IMG/VR virus record: IMGVR_UViG_3300020558_000012
Span: 1-47,557 of that record
Length of the DNA stretch: 47,557 nucleotides
Direction: 5' to 3' (one strand)
Origin: a virus
Both the position numbers and the translations under genes were made by a program. The notes beneath the pieces are model-generated. The model ran no database searches. It had not been told where the DNA came from and saw nothing but the letters and a program-made list of their open reading frames with translations. Of the stretch, positions 1 through 6,438 are shown piece by piece. Every line of letters begins with the position of its first letter. The first letter of the stretch is position 1.

Positions 1-1
1 A

Positions 2-523
2 ATCACTAGAGGCAAACTCAATGACGAATTGAGGGATAACTGGCCAGCCATGTCGGTTCCATACCTTTGTCGAATGGACGAGTTCGGGGTTGACTATATT
101 CCTGGATACCCAGAGTCCTATGTCAGCCTGAATGAAAACCTGATGGTTATCCACGGACACAAGGTTACGTCCAATGGTTCAACGACCAGTAAGTACCTAA
201 ATGACGCCCATGTGTCGGTGATATACGGACATATCCACAGGACAGAGTATGCCTTCCGCACTCGTCTGTCCAAGAATGGTCCAAGAACCATCATGGCGGC
301 AAGTCCTGGCTGTCTCTGCAGGATAGACGGCGCAGTTCCTTCCACGAAATCTGGCGCAGATGAATTCGGACGTCCTATGCTCATGGGAGCAGAGAACTGG
401 CAACAGGGAATGGCAGTAGTCCAGTACCAGCCGCCAGGGGTAGGCAACGAATGGTTCAACTACGAGCCAATGTGGATTTATAACGGACGAGGATTCTTCC
501 GAGGCAAGGAGTACAGCGCATGA
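2..523 (+). CDS. Calcineurin-like metallophosphoesterase, C-terminal part
   Basis: The frame is open at the left edge, so the N-terminal metal-binding blocks lie outside the window. The visible 173 residues contain VIHGHK (about residue 52) and VIYGHIHRTE (about 77), the GH and GHxH blocks that close the active site in calcineurin-like phosphoesterases. The family hydrolyses phosphomono- or diesters with two metal ions; phage members are often tied to nucleic-acid end processing, but the substrate cannot be read here. The stop overlaps the next start as ATGA, so it is translationally coupled to the following gene. Confidence 0.75.
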   Translation: MTRGKLNDELRDNWPAMSVPYLCRMDEFGVDYIPGYPESYVSLNENLMVIHGHKVTSNGSTTSKYLNDAHVSVIYGHIHRTEYAFRTRLSKNGPRTIMAASPGCLCRIDGAVPSTKSGADEFGRPMLMGAENWQQGMAVVQYQPPGVGNEWFNYEPMWIYNGRGFFRGKEYSA

Positions 524-765
524 GTTCAAACGACCTTCCGCAAGAGTGGAGCGACTATTCAAAAGAAAACCTCCTCGAGGACATGGAACTTCTGAGGAAA
601 CAAGGTTTGATTGAAGTAGTAGGGATAAATAGTGACGGTGATTGGCTGTACGCCCTCACCGAATCAACAAGAAAGTTAATTGACGAAAACAAGTCAGACG
701 ACCCTTGGGCTGTGATATCACAACTACTCATCGATGAACTACCGAATAGAGACGATATCAGTTGA
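520..765 (+). CDS. Hypothetical 81-aa protein, possibly winged-helix
   Basis: Small acidic protein between the phosphoesterase and the Ntn-hydrolase gene, overlapping both (ATGA upstream, TTGA downstream), which supports a translated operon. The middle alternates a Leu/Glu-rich helix (LLEDMELLRKQGLIEVVG) with WLYALTESTRKLI, a pattern seen in winged-helix proteins (recognition helix, then a beta wing). That fold is an inference from spacing only; no family is recognised. Confidence 0.7.
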   Translation: MSSNDLPQEWSDYSKENLLEDMELLRKQGLIEVVGINSDGDWLYALTESTRKLIDENKSDDPWAVISQLLIDELPNRDDIS

Positions 766-1388
766 CAACAATAATCGGCATTCAGGGAGATGGGTTCTGT
801 ATAGCGACCGCTGATTCGCGTATCGCTGAGACCGATGCCGAGTCAAATTTGATTTCGCAAATTGTCGGTCTAAAAGAGAACAACAGCAAATTAGGGATTA
901 ACGGTAAGTACATACTCGGCGCTGCCGGCGACCTGCGGGCAATAAATATCCTGCATCATGCATTCAGCCCACCAACTCCGCCCCCAAATCTCAAAGGCAA
1001 GAAGCTTGACCATTTTGTTACAGTTAAATTTATCCCAAGCTTGAGAGAATGCTTCGAAGCACAGGGATATGCCTCACCCGACAACGATTCAAAACAACAT
1101 ATCGCCGAACACGCTTCAACGATATTCATGGCTGTCAATGGACAGATTTACATCATTGACGGTGACTACTCATGGATTTCAGACTCCAGTGGGATGTTTG
1201 CCATCGGAAGCGGCGCTCAGTACGCACTCGGAGCGATGTTCGCCATGCAACCGAAAGGCAAGATGACTGTTGGTGCAGCGCGAAAGCTTGCACTAAAAGC
1301 AATCGCCGCATCTGCCAAGTTCGACCCCTATACCGGTGCTCCGTACCATACGTTTTCACAGGGATTAGATAAAACCACTGACCGCTAG
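762..1388 (+). CDS. Proteasome/HslV-like Ntn hydrolase
   Basis: Starts with TTG overlapping the previous stop. The product begins M-T-T-I-I-G, so removal of Met would expose the N-terminal Thr that is nucleophile in proteasome beta subunits and HslV. It continues with TADSRIAE (matching the family's DSR block at about position 17) and later KYILGAAGDLRA (the conserved GxxGxxxD-like turn). At 208 aa it has the normal beta-subunit length without a propeptide. Such enzymes are usually self-compartmentalised proteases; no ATPase partner lies next to it. Assignment rests on the N-terminal motif set, so the superfamily is fairly sure but proteolytic activity is inferred. Confidence 0.75.
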   Translation: MTTIIGIQGDGFCIATADSRIAETDAESNLISQIVGLKENNSKLGINGKYILGAAGDLRAINILHHAFSPPTPPPNLKGKKLDHFVTVKFIPSLRECFEAQGYASPDNDSKQHIAEHASTIFMAVNGQIYIIDGDYSWISDSSGMFAIGSGAQYALGAMFAMQPKGKMTVGAARKLALKAIAASAKFDPYTGAPYHTFSQGLDKTTDR

Positions 1389-1473
1389 TTACTTCTGGAT
1401 AAATTTATCCTGACTCAGATGACTAGATAAGTCCATTTAGGACAAGAAAGAAAGCGCCGCTTTTTCCTTTCAC

Positions 1474-1526
1474 GGATTACAAAGGCCGCGTAATCCCCTA
1501 GGACCGCATAACGCAATCCGTTATGC
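1474..1526. repeat. Two adjacent stem-loops
   Basis: GGATTAC/GTAATCC (1474-1480 with 1490-1496) is followed at once by GCATAAC/GTTATGC (1506-1512 with 1520-1526, loop GCAATCC). No T-run follows either, so they are not classical terminators. They could be operators or mRNA structures. Confidence 0.6.
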
Positions 1527-1540
1527 CTAGAGACTAGATA

Positions 1541-1606
1541 GGGGTAAGGCAGAGCAATGGGGTGCCAGTAGGGGCAAGGCATAGTTGCAGGGGGGGTAAG
1601 GCATAG
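1541..1606 (+). repeat. Three direct repeats GGGGYAAGGCAKAG
   Basis: Copies start at about 1541, 1571 and 1593 (GGGGTAAGGCAGAG, GGGGCAAGGCATAG, GGGGTAAGGCATAG). They lie about 100 bp upstream of the WhiB start and could be protein-binding sites controlling it. Same-strand spacing is irregular (30 and 22 bp). Confidence 0.65.
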
Positions 1607-1709
1607 TACGAACCAAAACCAACATCCACTTGACCACCACCTACCAGCAATTACCTAGTAGTAATTATCCAAAGAGATAAGAAATTCATCTTTTCTCTGA
1701 GGAGATTTT

Positions 1710-2060
1710 GTGACAAGCAAGAAAGAAATATCCAAACAAAAATTACCCAATAAAAATACCCAACCATTTTCAGAGATAGCTATACCTGCGAAAGATTGGT
1801 TTCAACTGGCAGCCTGTAGGGGAAAGACCGAACTAATGTTTCCCAAACAACATAAGGATATTACTTACATTGCACAGGCAAGAACCATCTGTAGGGCGTG
1901 CCCGGTTCGAGACAAGTGTTTAGAGTACGCACTTGAGTTTCCACCTGCTGATATGCACGGTGTTTGGGCAGGACTAACGAGCAGACAGCTTGCAGCAGAA
2001 CAGAGAAGAAGAAAGATAAAGCCAACACGGCCAACGCTTGCACAGATGTGGGGAAATTAA
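1710..2060 (+). CDS. WhiB-family iron-sulfur transcriptional regulator
   Basis: Encodes 116 aa with the four cluster-binding cysteines of WhiB proteins: C36 in LAACRGK, then C62-x2-C65-x5-C71 (CRACPVRDKC). The turn GVWAGLT (the family has GVWGG) and a basic C-terminal tail (EQRRRKIKP) for DNA contact follow. WhiB proteins bind a 4Fe-4S cluster and act with the principal sigma factor; they are confined to actinobacteria and their phages, where they can block host WhiB functions. The GTG start is chosen because GAGGAG lies about 9 nt upstream. The first about 25 residues are a nonconserved extension. Confidence 0.93.
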   Translation: MTSKKEISKQKLPNKNTQPFSEIAIPAKDWFQLAACRGKTELMFPKQHKDITYIAQARTICRACPVRDKCLEYALEFPPADMHGVWAGLTSRQLAAEQRRRKIKPTRPTLAQMWGN

Positions 2061-2279
2061 ATGTCCACCCGGGCACCTCACTTGAGGAGGGGTCATGCAC
2101 CCGACGCAAGGAGTCGTCGGTAGACGATGGCATAACCACCAAGCGAGTTAATTCCGGCCCGAGTGGACGAGAGTAACCTAGCACAGCAGATGGCCGGCAT
2201 CTAATAAAAGGCGAAAAAAGACCAAAAATCCTGCGCCGGCGGTCCTAAAAATTTTTTTTCGAAATTTTGTAATTACAAA
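2061..2279. other. Convergent intergenic region
   Basis: Separates the plus-strand WhiB gene from the minus-strand operon that ends at 2280. A GCCGGC (about 2192) and GCGCCGGC (about 2232) flank a short A-rich stretch, and both ends run into A/T tracts, which suits a bidirectional terminator. Two very short frames (20 and 18 codons, the second behind GAGGAGGGG) are present but not called as genes. Confidence 0.5.
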
Positions 2280-2624
2280 TTACATAATGCGCAAGTTGCA
2301 AGTCTCACAAAATTGCCACTCATTTAATTGGGTAATTTTTTGCAGGCAATCTTTTTTGCCGCACGGCTTTAGTAATTGTTCCCCGCGCACGTACGCCAAC
2401 ACTTGCTCTTCCACTGTTGGTATTGAGAATTGCGCAGAGCCAGGAGCAGGAAATCCCTTTTGGTTGCGTACGAATTCATAGAGTGCATAGATGCACAATT
2501 GATTTACAGATATTCCCTGTTTAGTTGCGTACTCAACTATCTCGTTTTTCACCCGGCCTTTTAGTCGGATGTTCAGCGTTACATAGCTGTCGAGATGTTT
2601 AGTCTTTTTGCTTTTAGCGCCCAT
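2280..2624 (-). CDS. Ribbon-helix-helix-like protein with C-terminal zinc motif
   Basis: 114 aa. The N-terminal half (SYVTLNIRLKGRVKNEIVEY, then QGISVNQLCIYALYEFV) has the beta strand plus two-helix pattern of RHH/Arc-type DNA-binding proteins, as in HicB-like antitoxins. The C-terminus has CGKKDC and CETC, a probable zinc site. It overlaps the end of another RHH-type gene, and the two may act as a pair on DNA. No toxin is seen beside it. It is the last gene of the minus-strand unit starting at 3898. Confidence 0.75.
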   Translation of the reverse strand: MGAKSKKTKHLDSYVTLNIRLKGRVKNEIVEYATKQGISVNQLCIYALYEFVRNQKGFPAPGSAQFSIPTVEEQVLAYVRGEQLLKPCGKKDCLQKITQLNEWQFCETCNLRIM

Positions 2625-2781
2625 CTCGCTCGACCAACGACTCTATGTACGCAGTCAAGCTCAAGTCGACGGCGTCGGCCTGATGCATGAGTTTTTCTTT
2701 AAATTCTTTTGTGACGCGCAATGTCAGCGTCACTACTGGCTTCGTTGGTATAAGAGCTGGTCTGCCTGGGTTTCTCTTCAC
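2614..2781 (-). CDS. Small ribbon-helix-helix protein (55 aa)
   Basis: Starts GTG and ends TAA, overlapping the start of the next RHH gene by 11 nt. The product runs from MKRNPGRPAL to LVERDGR; the core VVTLTLRVTKEFKEKL followed by AVDLSLTAYIESLVE is a textbook RHH strand-helix-turn-helix. Probably a dimeric DNA-binding regulator or antitoxin-type protein. No clear Shine-Dalgarno is seen; it begins 11 nt after the previous stop, so reinitiation is likely. Two different RHH proteins side by side is unusual. Confidence 0.8.
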   Translation of the reverse strand: MKRNPGRPALIPTKPVVTLTLRVTKEFKEKLMHQADAVDLSLTAYIESLVERDGR

Positions 2782-2791
2782 AAACCAGAAG

Positions 2792-2932
2792 TTAGCCCAG
2801 GACGACAGACCTCATTGCAACTACTAGCGAGACAACAATAAATATCTTCAGCAGGAAAGCAATCCCGGAATACATTACAGCATAAATAAAAAGACTAGAA
2901 AAAAATAGGTAAATTATTGTTGGGGTATTCAT
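2792..2932 (-). CDS. 46-aa membrane protein
   Basis: Two hydrophobic segments (residues about 5-20, IIYLFFSSLFIYAVMY, and about 24-40, IAFLLKIFIVVSLVVA) leave almost no soluble part. The ATG overlaps the stop of the helicase-loader-like gene (ATGA). Function unknown. Its place in a replication operon is odd for a membrane protein; membrane attachment of the replication complex or a superinfection role are only guesses. Confidence 0.75.
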   Translation of the reverse strand: MNTPTIIYLFFSSLFIYAVMYSGIAFLLKIFIVVSLVVAMRSVVLG

Positions 2933-3411
2933 TTACTACTATCCAATTCAGGAACTGAGTACCGGTCCATATCTAGTTCATTGACGATTCGTTCATATGT
3001 ACGACAGAATGCTTCTCTGTCTGAATTGGTGTGCATTCCCCAGGCAGCGTCTCCCAGTGCCCTTACTGTAGAGCGGAGGGCGTCTGACATCTCAACTGGG
3101 TTACCTACACCAGAATTGACGTTAGAAATTACGGTAAGGAATTTACCCCAAGCAACAAGGGGGTCATCGAATGAGGTCATTTTTGTACGCCTATTTATTG
3201 TGGCACGACGTATCTCGCCAGGCCTGGGCATGAACTGAGCACTGACCGCAATCTGGAGGAAAGCCTTCTTTGTCTCGTCGTACTCCAGGTCATGGAGTAA
3301 ATCGTGCCAGGACGAATACAGGGTCATTAGTCTGTCTTCTGCCGAGGGGAGTGTTTGGTTGTAGGTGGCATAGGCCTGCTCTACCAATTGAACTAATTCG
3401 GTTTTAGTCAC
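2929..3411 (-). CDS. Replicative helicase loader/inhibitor-like protein
   Basis: 160 aa. The pattern YSSWHDLLHDLEYDETKKAF followed by FMPRPGEIRRATI resembles the N-terminal domain of phage helicase loaders of the G39P/'loader and inhibitor of G40P' type, in which a helical bundle ends in the PxxxEI block. Such proteins bring the hexameric DnaB-type helicase to the origin. The GTG start overlaps the previous stop (GTGA). The O-like gene upstream fits a replication-initiation operon, although the helicase itself is not in the window. Similarity is by eye; the role is inferred. Confidence 0.6.
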   Translation of the reverse strand: MTKTELVQLVEQAYATYNQTLPSAEDRLMTLYSSWHDLLHDLEYDETKKAFLQIAVSAQFMPRPGEIRRATINRRTKMTSFDDPLVAWGKFLTVISNVNSGVGNPVEMSDALRSTVRALGDAAWGMHTNSDREAFCRTYERIVNELDMDRYSVPELDSSK

Positions 3412-3503
3412 TCGTCATCCTCTTCTTCATTGCAGCGTAGGGGTCGGGTAATCCTATCTATCTCACAGTCGCATGGTGGTTTGCTCTTGCCGGCAATAAT
3501 CAT
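3408..3503 (-). CDS. 31-aa Cys-containing peptide
   Basis: Runs MIIAGKSKPPCDCEID to NEEEDDE and is coupled on both sides: its ATG overlaps the upstream stop as ATGA, and its TGA overlaps the downstream GTG start as GTGA. Three cysteines (CDC and a later RC) and an acidic tail are visible. The double overlap is the main evidence that it is translated; the function is unknown. Confidence 0.65.
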   Translation of the reverse strand: MIIAGKSKPPCDCEIDRITRPLRCNEEEDDE

Positions 3504-3898
3504 TTATCCCCACTTATCCATTTATCTCGAGCTGTGTTGCCTGTCTTTTCTTCCAGCTTCCTTAGGAACATCTCGACGTGCTGTGCATCAATGAAGATGT
3601 TATGGATGTCGTTGTACTTCTTCCCGTTGGGGTTCTTGCCCATATGCCAATCAGAGACAAGGCATCCGTCTATAGCGTCCTTGCAGGACTTGATTCCGTA
3701 GTTCTTGATAGCCCATCCAATTCTTGCCGCGCGTTTGGCGTCCAGGACTGCAGCTCTTTTGGAATGGCGTTCTTTCCAATAGTCGAAAACTATTTTCTTT
3801 GCATCTTCAGAAATTGTTTCCGCCGCCGTGCGTTGGTCTTTGGTGTGCTGATTCGGACCGCGCTTCTTCTTCTCTCTGGGGAAGAGCTCATCAACCAT
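3500..3898 (-). CDS. Phage replication protein, O-type conserved C-terminal domain
   Basis: 132 aa from the ATG at 3898. The C-terminal half (CLVSDWHMGKNPNGKKYNDI, then FIDAQHVEMFLRKLEE) matches the conserved C-terminal domain found at the end of phage replication/primosomal O-like proteins, where W-x-x-G-x-N-x-x-GKxYND is followed by a RDAxHxExF-like helix. The N-terminus is Lys/Arg-rich. A GTG at 3904 is also possible, but the -10 TAGGAT ends 6 nt before the ATG, which suits a leaderless message starting at 3898. First gene of the 3898-2280 unit. Confidence 0.65.
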   Translation of the reverse strand: MVDELFPREKKKRGPNQHTKDQRTAAETISEDAKKIVFDYWKERHSKRAAVLDAKRAARIGWAIKNYGIKSCKDAIDGCLVSDWHMGKNPNGKKYNDIHNIFIDAQHVEMFLRKLEEKTGNTARDKWISGDK

Positions 3899-3904
3899 AG
3901 ACAC

Positions 3905-3933
3905 ATCCTATCGTTGCTTTCCGCCACCGTCAA
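3905..3933 (-). promoter_or_regulatory. Leaderless promoter of the replication-type operon
   Basis: TTGACG (3933-3928), 17-nt spacer, TAGGAT (3910-3905). The -35 is the first six bases of a TTGACGGTGGNGGAAAG repeat copy. The predicted start point falls at or next to ATG 3898. Confidence 0.7.
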
Positions 3934-4096
3934 TACTTATCGACACAGAAATGGTACAAACAGGAAAAAAAATTTTGCTTAATTTTCAATTGAGTAAAAC
4001 TAAATTTCGTAAATGAAAACACTCTAAAGATTGGATTAATCCAAAACTATTCTTACTTTCAACCAAGGAATAAATCCTTGAATGAATAAAGAAGAA

Positions 4097-4252
4097 CCCC
4101 TCCTTTGGAGGGGGTGTGGGGGAACCTTTGAAATTTTGCCAACTTTCGTGGGGGCGTGGCCGGCTAAGCCTTTTGTTTCCAAAAGGTTTTCAGGGCATGT
4201 AGGTTTTCCCACGTAATGTGTCGACACGTTGGACCGACCTATTGGTCGATGG
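4097..4252 (-). ncRNA. Candidate structured small RNA
   Basis: About 155 nt between a promoter (4287-4259) and an intrinsic terminator, with no convincing frame inside. Read on the minus strand it forms CGACC-AATA-GGTCG (4248-4235), then CCTTTTG-GAAA-CAAAAGG (4186-4169, a GNRA tetraloop), then the terminator CCCCTCC-AAA-GGAGGGG followed by TTCTTCTTT (4113-4097). A GTGTCGACAC palindrome lies between the first two. The combination of promoter, hairpins and terminator is what supports an RNA gene. Its targets are unknown, and it matches no RNA family I recognise. Confidence 0.55.
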
Positions 4253-4258
4253 CGGTTC

Positions 4259-4287
4259 AAGCTAGCAGAGTCTTCCACCACCGTCAA
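4259..4287 (-). promoter_or_regulatory. Promoter of the candidate small RNA
   Basis: TTGACG (4287-4282), 17-nt spacer, TAGCTT (4264-4259). The -35 is again the start of a TTGACGGTGGTGGAAG repeat. No start codon follows within 300 nt. Confidence 0.6.
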
Positions 4288-4420
4288 CCACCCAGGGCAA
4301 ATTCTTTTCAGAATCTTTTCAGTTTTTTTATTTCTTGAAATATTTACATGGAGTCTTTAAAAATCGTGCTATGTTAGCGGGGCTCCTTCCGGAGTTACCC
4401 CCTTTCACCGGAATGGAGTT

Positions 4421-4484
4421 AACCCCAGGGTTGAGTCTTTCTGTTTTCTGGTAGGTGGTGACGGAAGTTGACTCCCCTGGGGTT
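4421..4484. repeat. Long-armed inverted repeat
   Basis: AACCCCAGGGTTGAGTC (4421-4437) pairs with GACTCCCCTGGGGTT (4470-4484) around a loop of about 32 nt. It lies just beyond the 3' end of the 4511-4960 gene and may slow transcription or protect that mRNA end. The two flanking sequences (4314-4420) show nothing else. Confidence 0.5.
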
Positions 4485-4510
4485 TCCTTTAACCCGGAGA
4501 GCTCGAGCGG

Positions 4511-4960
4511 CTATTCGTCAGATTCTGGCTTTTTCCACATCCCTGAGTTAGGTCCGCCTAACTCTCTGTCCTGGAATGACCAACCAATCAATCCCCATGG
4601 GCCTGGCTTCTTTTTGCGTTTGGCCATCTTTTCTTCGAGAATGTGGGTAATGTCGATATCGAAGTCTGTCCTTCGATTATTGGTCGGGTGGTTCCATCGA
4701 GACTTCATCTGTTCGTACGCAATCTTTTGGGAAAGCTCATGCAGCTCCATGCCATCGGGCGTCTTATTTCTTTCTTTTTCTAGCCTCCACGAGTCGAGCT
4801 CAGTGATGAGAGTTTTGGCCGCCTGGTCCAGTATCGCGTTCATTTTTTCCTCAGCTTCGTAATAGCGCTTTATGTCCCTTCGTCGTCGAAGCGTGCGCGA
4901 ATCAAAAAACCACAAAATTGCAAAAACCAGATGCAGGCCCAGAGATACGTAAACGTTCAT
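4511..4960 (-). CDS. Membrane-anchored hypothetical protein
   Basis: 149 aa with one N-terminal transmembrane segment (about residues 4-19, VSLGLHLVFAILWFF) followed by a very basic stretch (RTLRRRRDIKR), so the body probably faces the cytoplasm. A long helical, charged middle (about 30-115) suggests a coiled coil. Lys/Gly/Trp-rich C-terminus. Function unknown. Its start overlaps the stop of the upstream gene (ATGA). Confidence 0.75.
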   Translation of the reverse strand: MNVYVSLGLHLVFAILWFFDSRTLRRRRDIKRYYEAEEKMNAILDQAAKTLITELDSWRLEKERNKTPDGMELHELSQKIAYEQMKSRWNHPTNNRRTDFDIDITHILEEKMAKRKKKPGPWGLIGWSFQDRELGGPNSGMWKKPESDE

Positions 4961-5142
4961 GAATTTTCCTCATTTTCTTCTTTTTCTTCAGCCGGCAGCC
5001 GGCCGCCAGATTCTTTTAAAATCTTATCTTTTTTGATTTCGCCCTCGAGCCACAACGCGTCCGCCTCGAGCTCAGCTTTCATTTCGATGATGTCTTCGCA
5101 TTCGATGTCAGACATTCCAGAAAAGTTAAATTTTCCCATCAT
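4957..5142 (-). CDS. Acidic helical 61-aa protein
   Basis: Dominated by Glu/Lys-rich helix (MSDIECEDIIEMKAELEADA and onward) with an acidic tail (EEKEENEENS). Two Met codons open it; either could be used. It overlaps genes on both sides, as part of the 5938-4511 unit. Function unknown. Confidence 0.7.
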   Translation of the reverse strand: MMGKFNFSGMSDIECEDIIEMKAELEADALWLEGEIKKDKILKESGGRLPAEEKEENEENS

Positions 5143-5356
5143 CCCCCCAGTGCCAGGCGCTCCCGATTACGGCCAAAGTATTTTGATTAATAATATCCCC
5201 GCAGCGGTAACACACGTACGACTCTTCGTCCCAGCCGCTGCCGATTTCTGGTTCTAACATTTCGCCTTTTTCGTTACATGGATAAAAGCCGTCGGCCCCT
5301 GGATTGTTCCCACAATCACAGACCCACCAATCAATGGCTGCTTCTTTTATCGACAT
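5126..5356 (-). CDS. Zinc-ribbon protein (76 aa)
   Basis: Start taken at the ATG that overlaps the upstream TAA (TAATG). Cysteine pairs CDC (WWVCDCGNN), a lone FYPC and CYRC (YVCYRCGDII) fit a treble zinc-binding fold. Small proteins of this look are common in actinophages, but I know no assigned role. A longer frame upstream is a shadow of the neighbouring gene. Confidence 0.75.
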   Translation of the reverse strand: MSIKEAAIDWWVCDCGNNPGADGFYPCNEKGEMLEPEIGSGWDEESYVCYRCGDIINQNTLAVIGSAWHWGDDGKI

Positions 5357-5766
5357 TATGCATCCTCCTTGGGTACATATTTGTTTTTCTTTTTTTCGTA
5401 TAAATACTCGGTCATTGTCAGCTTTGCGATGAGTCCCCAGTCGCCATCTTTTAGTACATTTTTCAATGCGCGCATGAGGCCTGCTTTCCATTTGGACCGC
5501 TGCCCACCATTTAGATAACGAGATAGTAATCTTCCTGAAGACATTTCTGGATAGAGAACATTGCGCCAGTTGAGTGGGCACTCTTTAAAATTTGATGATT
5601 TAAGCATGTGTCCAACGCGCTTTTCCAGGCAGCCAATGCAAAGCATCCCGCCGCGCTTATGCATGCCAGCTCGTTTCCAGATGGCGTCCGTAGACATGTA
5701 GTACTCATTAATTTCAACTGTGTCTACACCGCAGTCAACACAGAGCGCACCTTTATCGGTTGGCAT
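5356..5766 (-). CDS. Zinc-binding hypothetical phage protein (136 aa)
   Basis: Opens with LCVDCGVDT and continues to MLCIGCLEKRVG: two CxxC pairs about 35 residues apart, a typical zinc finger. The remainder (RNVLYP to YLYEKKKNKY) is basic and helical. The pattern 'cysteine pair, WKRAGM, CIGCLEKR' resembles widespread uncharacterised actinophage proteins that recognise plant- or host-type substrates only by name. Function unassigned. Confidence 0.8.
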   Translation of the reverse strand: MPTDKGALCVDCGVDTVEINEYYMSTDAIWKRAGMHKRGGMLCIGCLEKRVGHMLKSSNFKECPLNWRNVLYPEMSSGRLLSRYLNGGQRSKWKAGLMRALKNVLKDGDWGLIAKLTMTEYLYEKKKNKYVPKEDA

Positions 5767-5938
5767 AGTACTCCCGCTCTGCGTCGGAGTCTTTTCGGTA
5801 GTACTCGTACATAGCTCTGGTTGAATCGTGTTCGCCCCAGTTCTCGTACTCGATTCGAGACCGTTCCTGTCTGTCTCGTTTCTTGTTAGCGCGACGCTTG
5901 CCAGCTGAGTAGATAATTGCTGCGCGTATCAGGCCCAT
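5753..5938 (-). CDS. Basic 61-aa hypothetical protein
   Basis: Highly charged (KRRANKKRDRQERSR, then acidic EYENWGEHDSTRAMYEYYRK), probably a helix. It overlaps the next gene by 14 nt, arguing for translation. Function unknown. Confidence 0.65.
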   Translation of the reverse strand: MGLIRAAIIYSAGKRRANKKRDRQERSRIEYENWGEHDSTRAMYEYYRKDSDAEREYYANR

Positions 5939-5948
5939 GTCTATCTCC

Positions 5949-6389
5949 TTACGGTTCTAATATGCCCAAGGGGTCGTTTTGATTTATGTAATATTCGGTG
6001 TCTTCATCTATGGTTGTAGCGTCGCCAGAAACTTCCCAGAGCGCTATGAAAATCACAGACAGTGGAATAATGAATGCTAAAAGCCCTAGGCCGAGTTCTC
6101 GTATCTTTTTAAAAACCAACGCCAATACAAGTATTACGTGCCATCCAATTATTGTGACCCTGATGTAAGTTGGCACGCCTGGACCAACCATCCCCTGTAT
6201 CAATCCATAGATGATAAATAAACAGAAAATCCATACTTTATTAAATGCCCATACGAGGTATGGGATTGCACCAAATCTTCCAATGAAAGTTCTCGAGTCG
6301 TCATTAGTAATGAAATTGCTCTTGCTACCAGCCCATAGAACCAGGCACCAAATCGGTAGCAAAAACAAACCAAGATATTCAATACCCAT
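5949..6389 (-). CDS. Polytopic membrane protein (146 aa)
   Basis: Four hydrophobic segments are visible (about 4-22, 48-70, 77-95, 100-120) with short loops and an acidic C-terminal tail (DDTEYYINQNDPLG-like end). Possible inner-membrane phage protein, not obviously a holin because of its four segments. The ATG sits immediately after, and partly in, a copy of the GACGGTGGTGGAAG repeat, so that repeat occupies the ribosome-binding position here. Confidence 0.75.
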   Translation of the reverse strand: MGIEYLGLFLLPIWCLVLWAGSKSNFITNDDSRTFIGRFGAIPYLVWAFNKVWIFCLFIIYGLIQGMVGPGVPTYIRVTIIGWHVILVLALVFKKIRELGLGLLAFIIPLSVIFIALWEVSGDATTIDEDTEYYINQNDPLGILEP

Positions 6390-6438
6390 CTTCCACCACC
6401 GTCATCTTTCTAGTAACTTTTTTAAATTGCTTTTTTAT

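Larger units (their letters stand above)
1389..1709. other. Intergenic region with palindromes and direct repeats
   Basis: No gene is seen. The stretch holds a perfect 14-bp palindrome GGATAAATTTATCC (about 1397-1410), one copy of ACTAGATAAGT (1422-1432), two adjacent hairpins and three direct repeats (entered separately). It separates the Ntn-hydrolase gene from the WhiB gene and probably carries the terminator of the first and the control region of the second. Confidence 0.6.

Noticed and set aside
2066-2150. Two very short frames (20 and 18 codons) after the WhiB gene
   Set aside because: The second has GAGGAGGGG before its ATG, but length and composition give no further support.
4036-4287. 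83-codon minus-strand frame
   Set aside because: Starts inside the TTGACGGTGGTGG repeat and covers the hairpins of the small RNA candidate, ending past its terminator.
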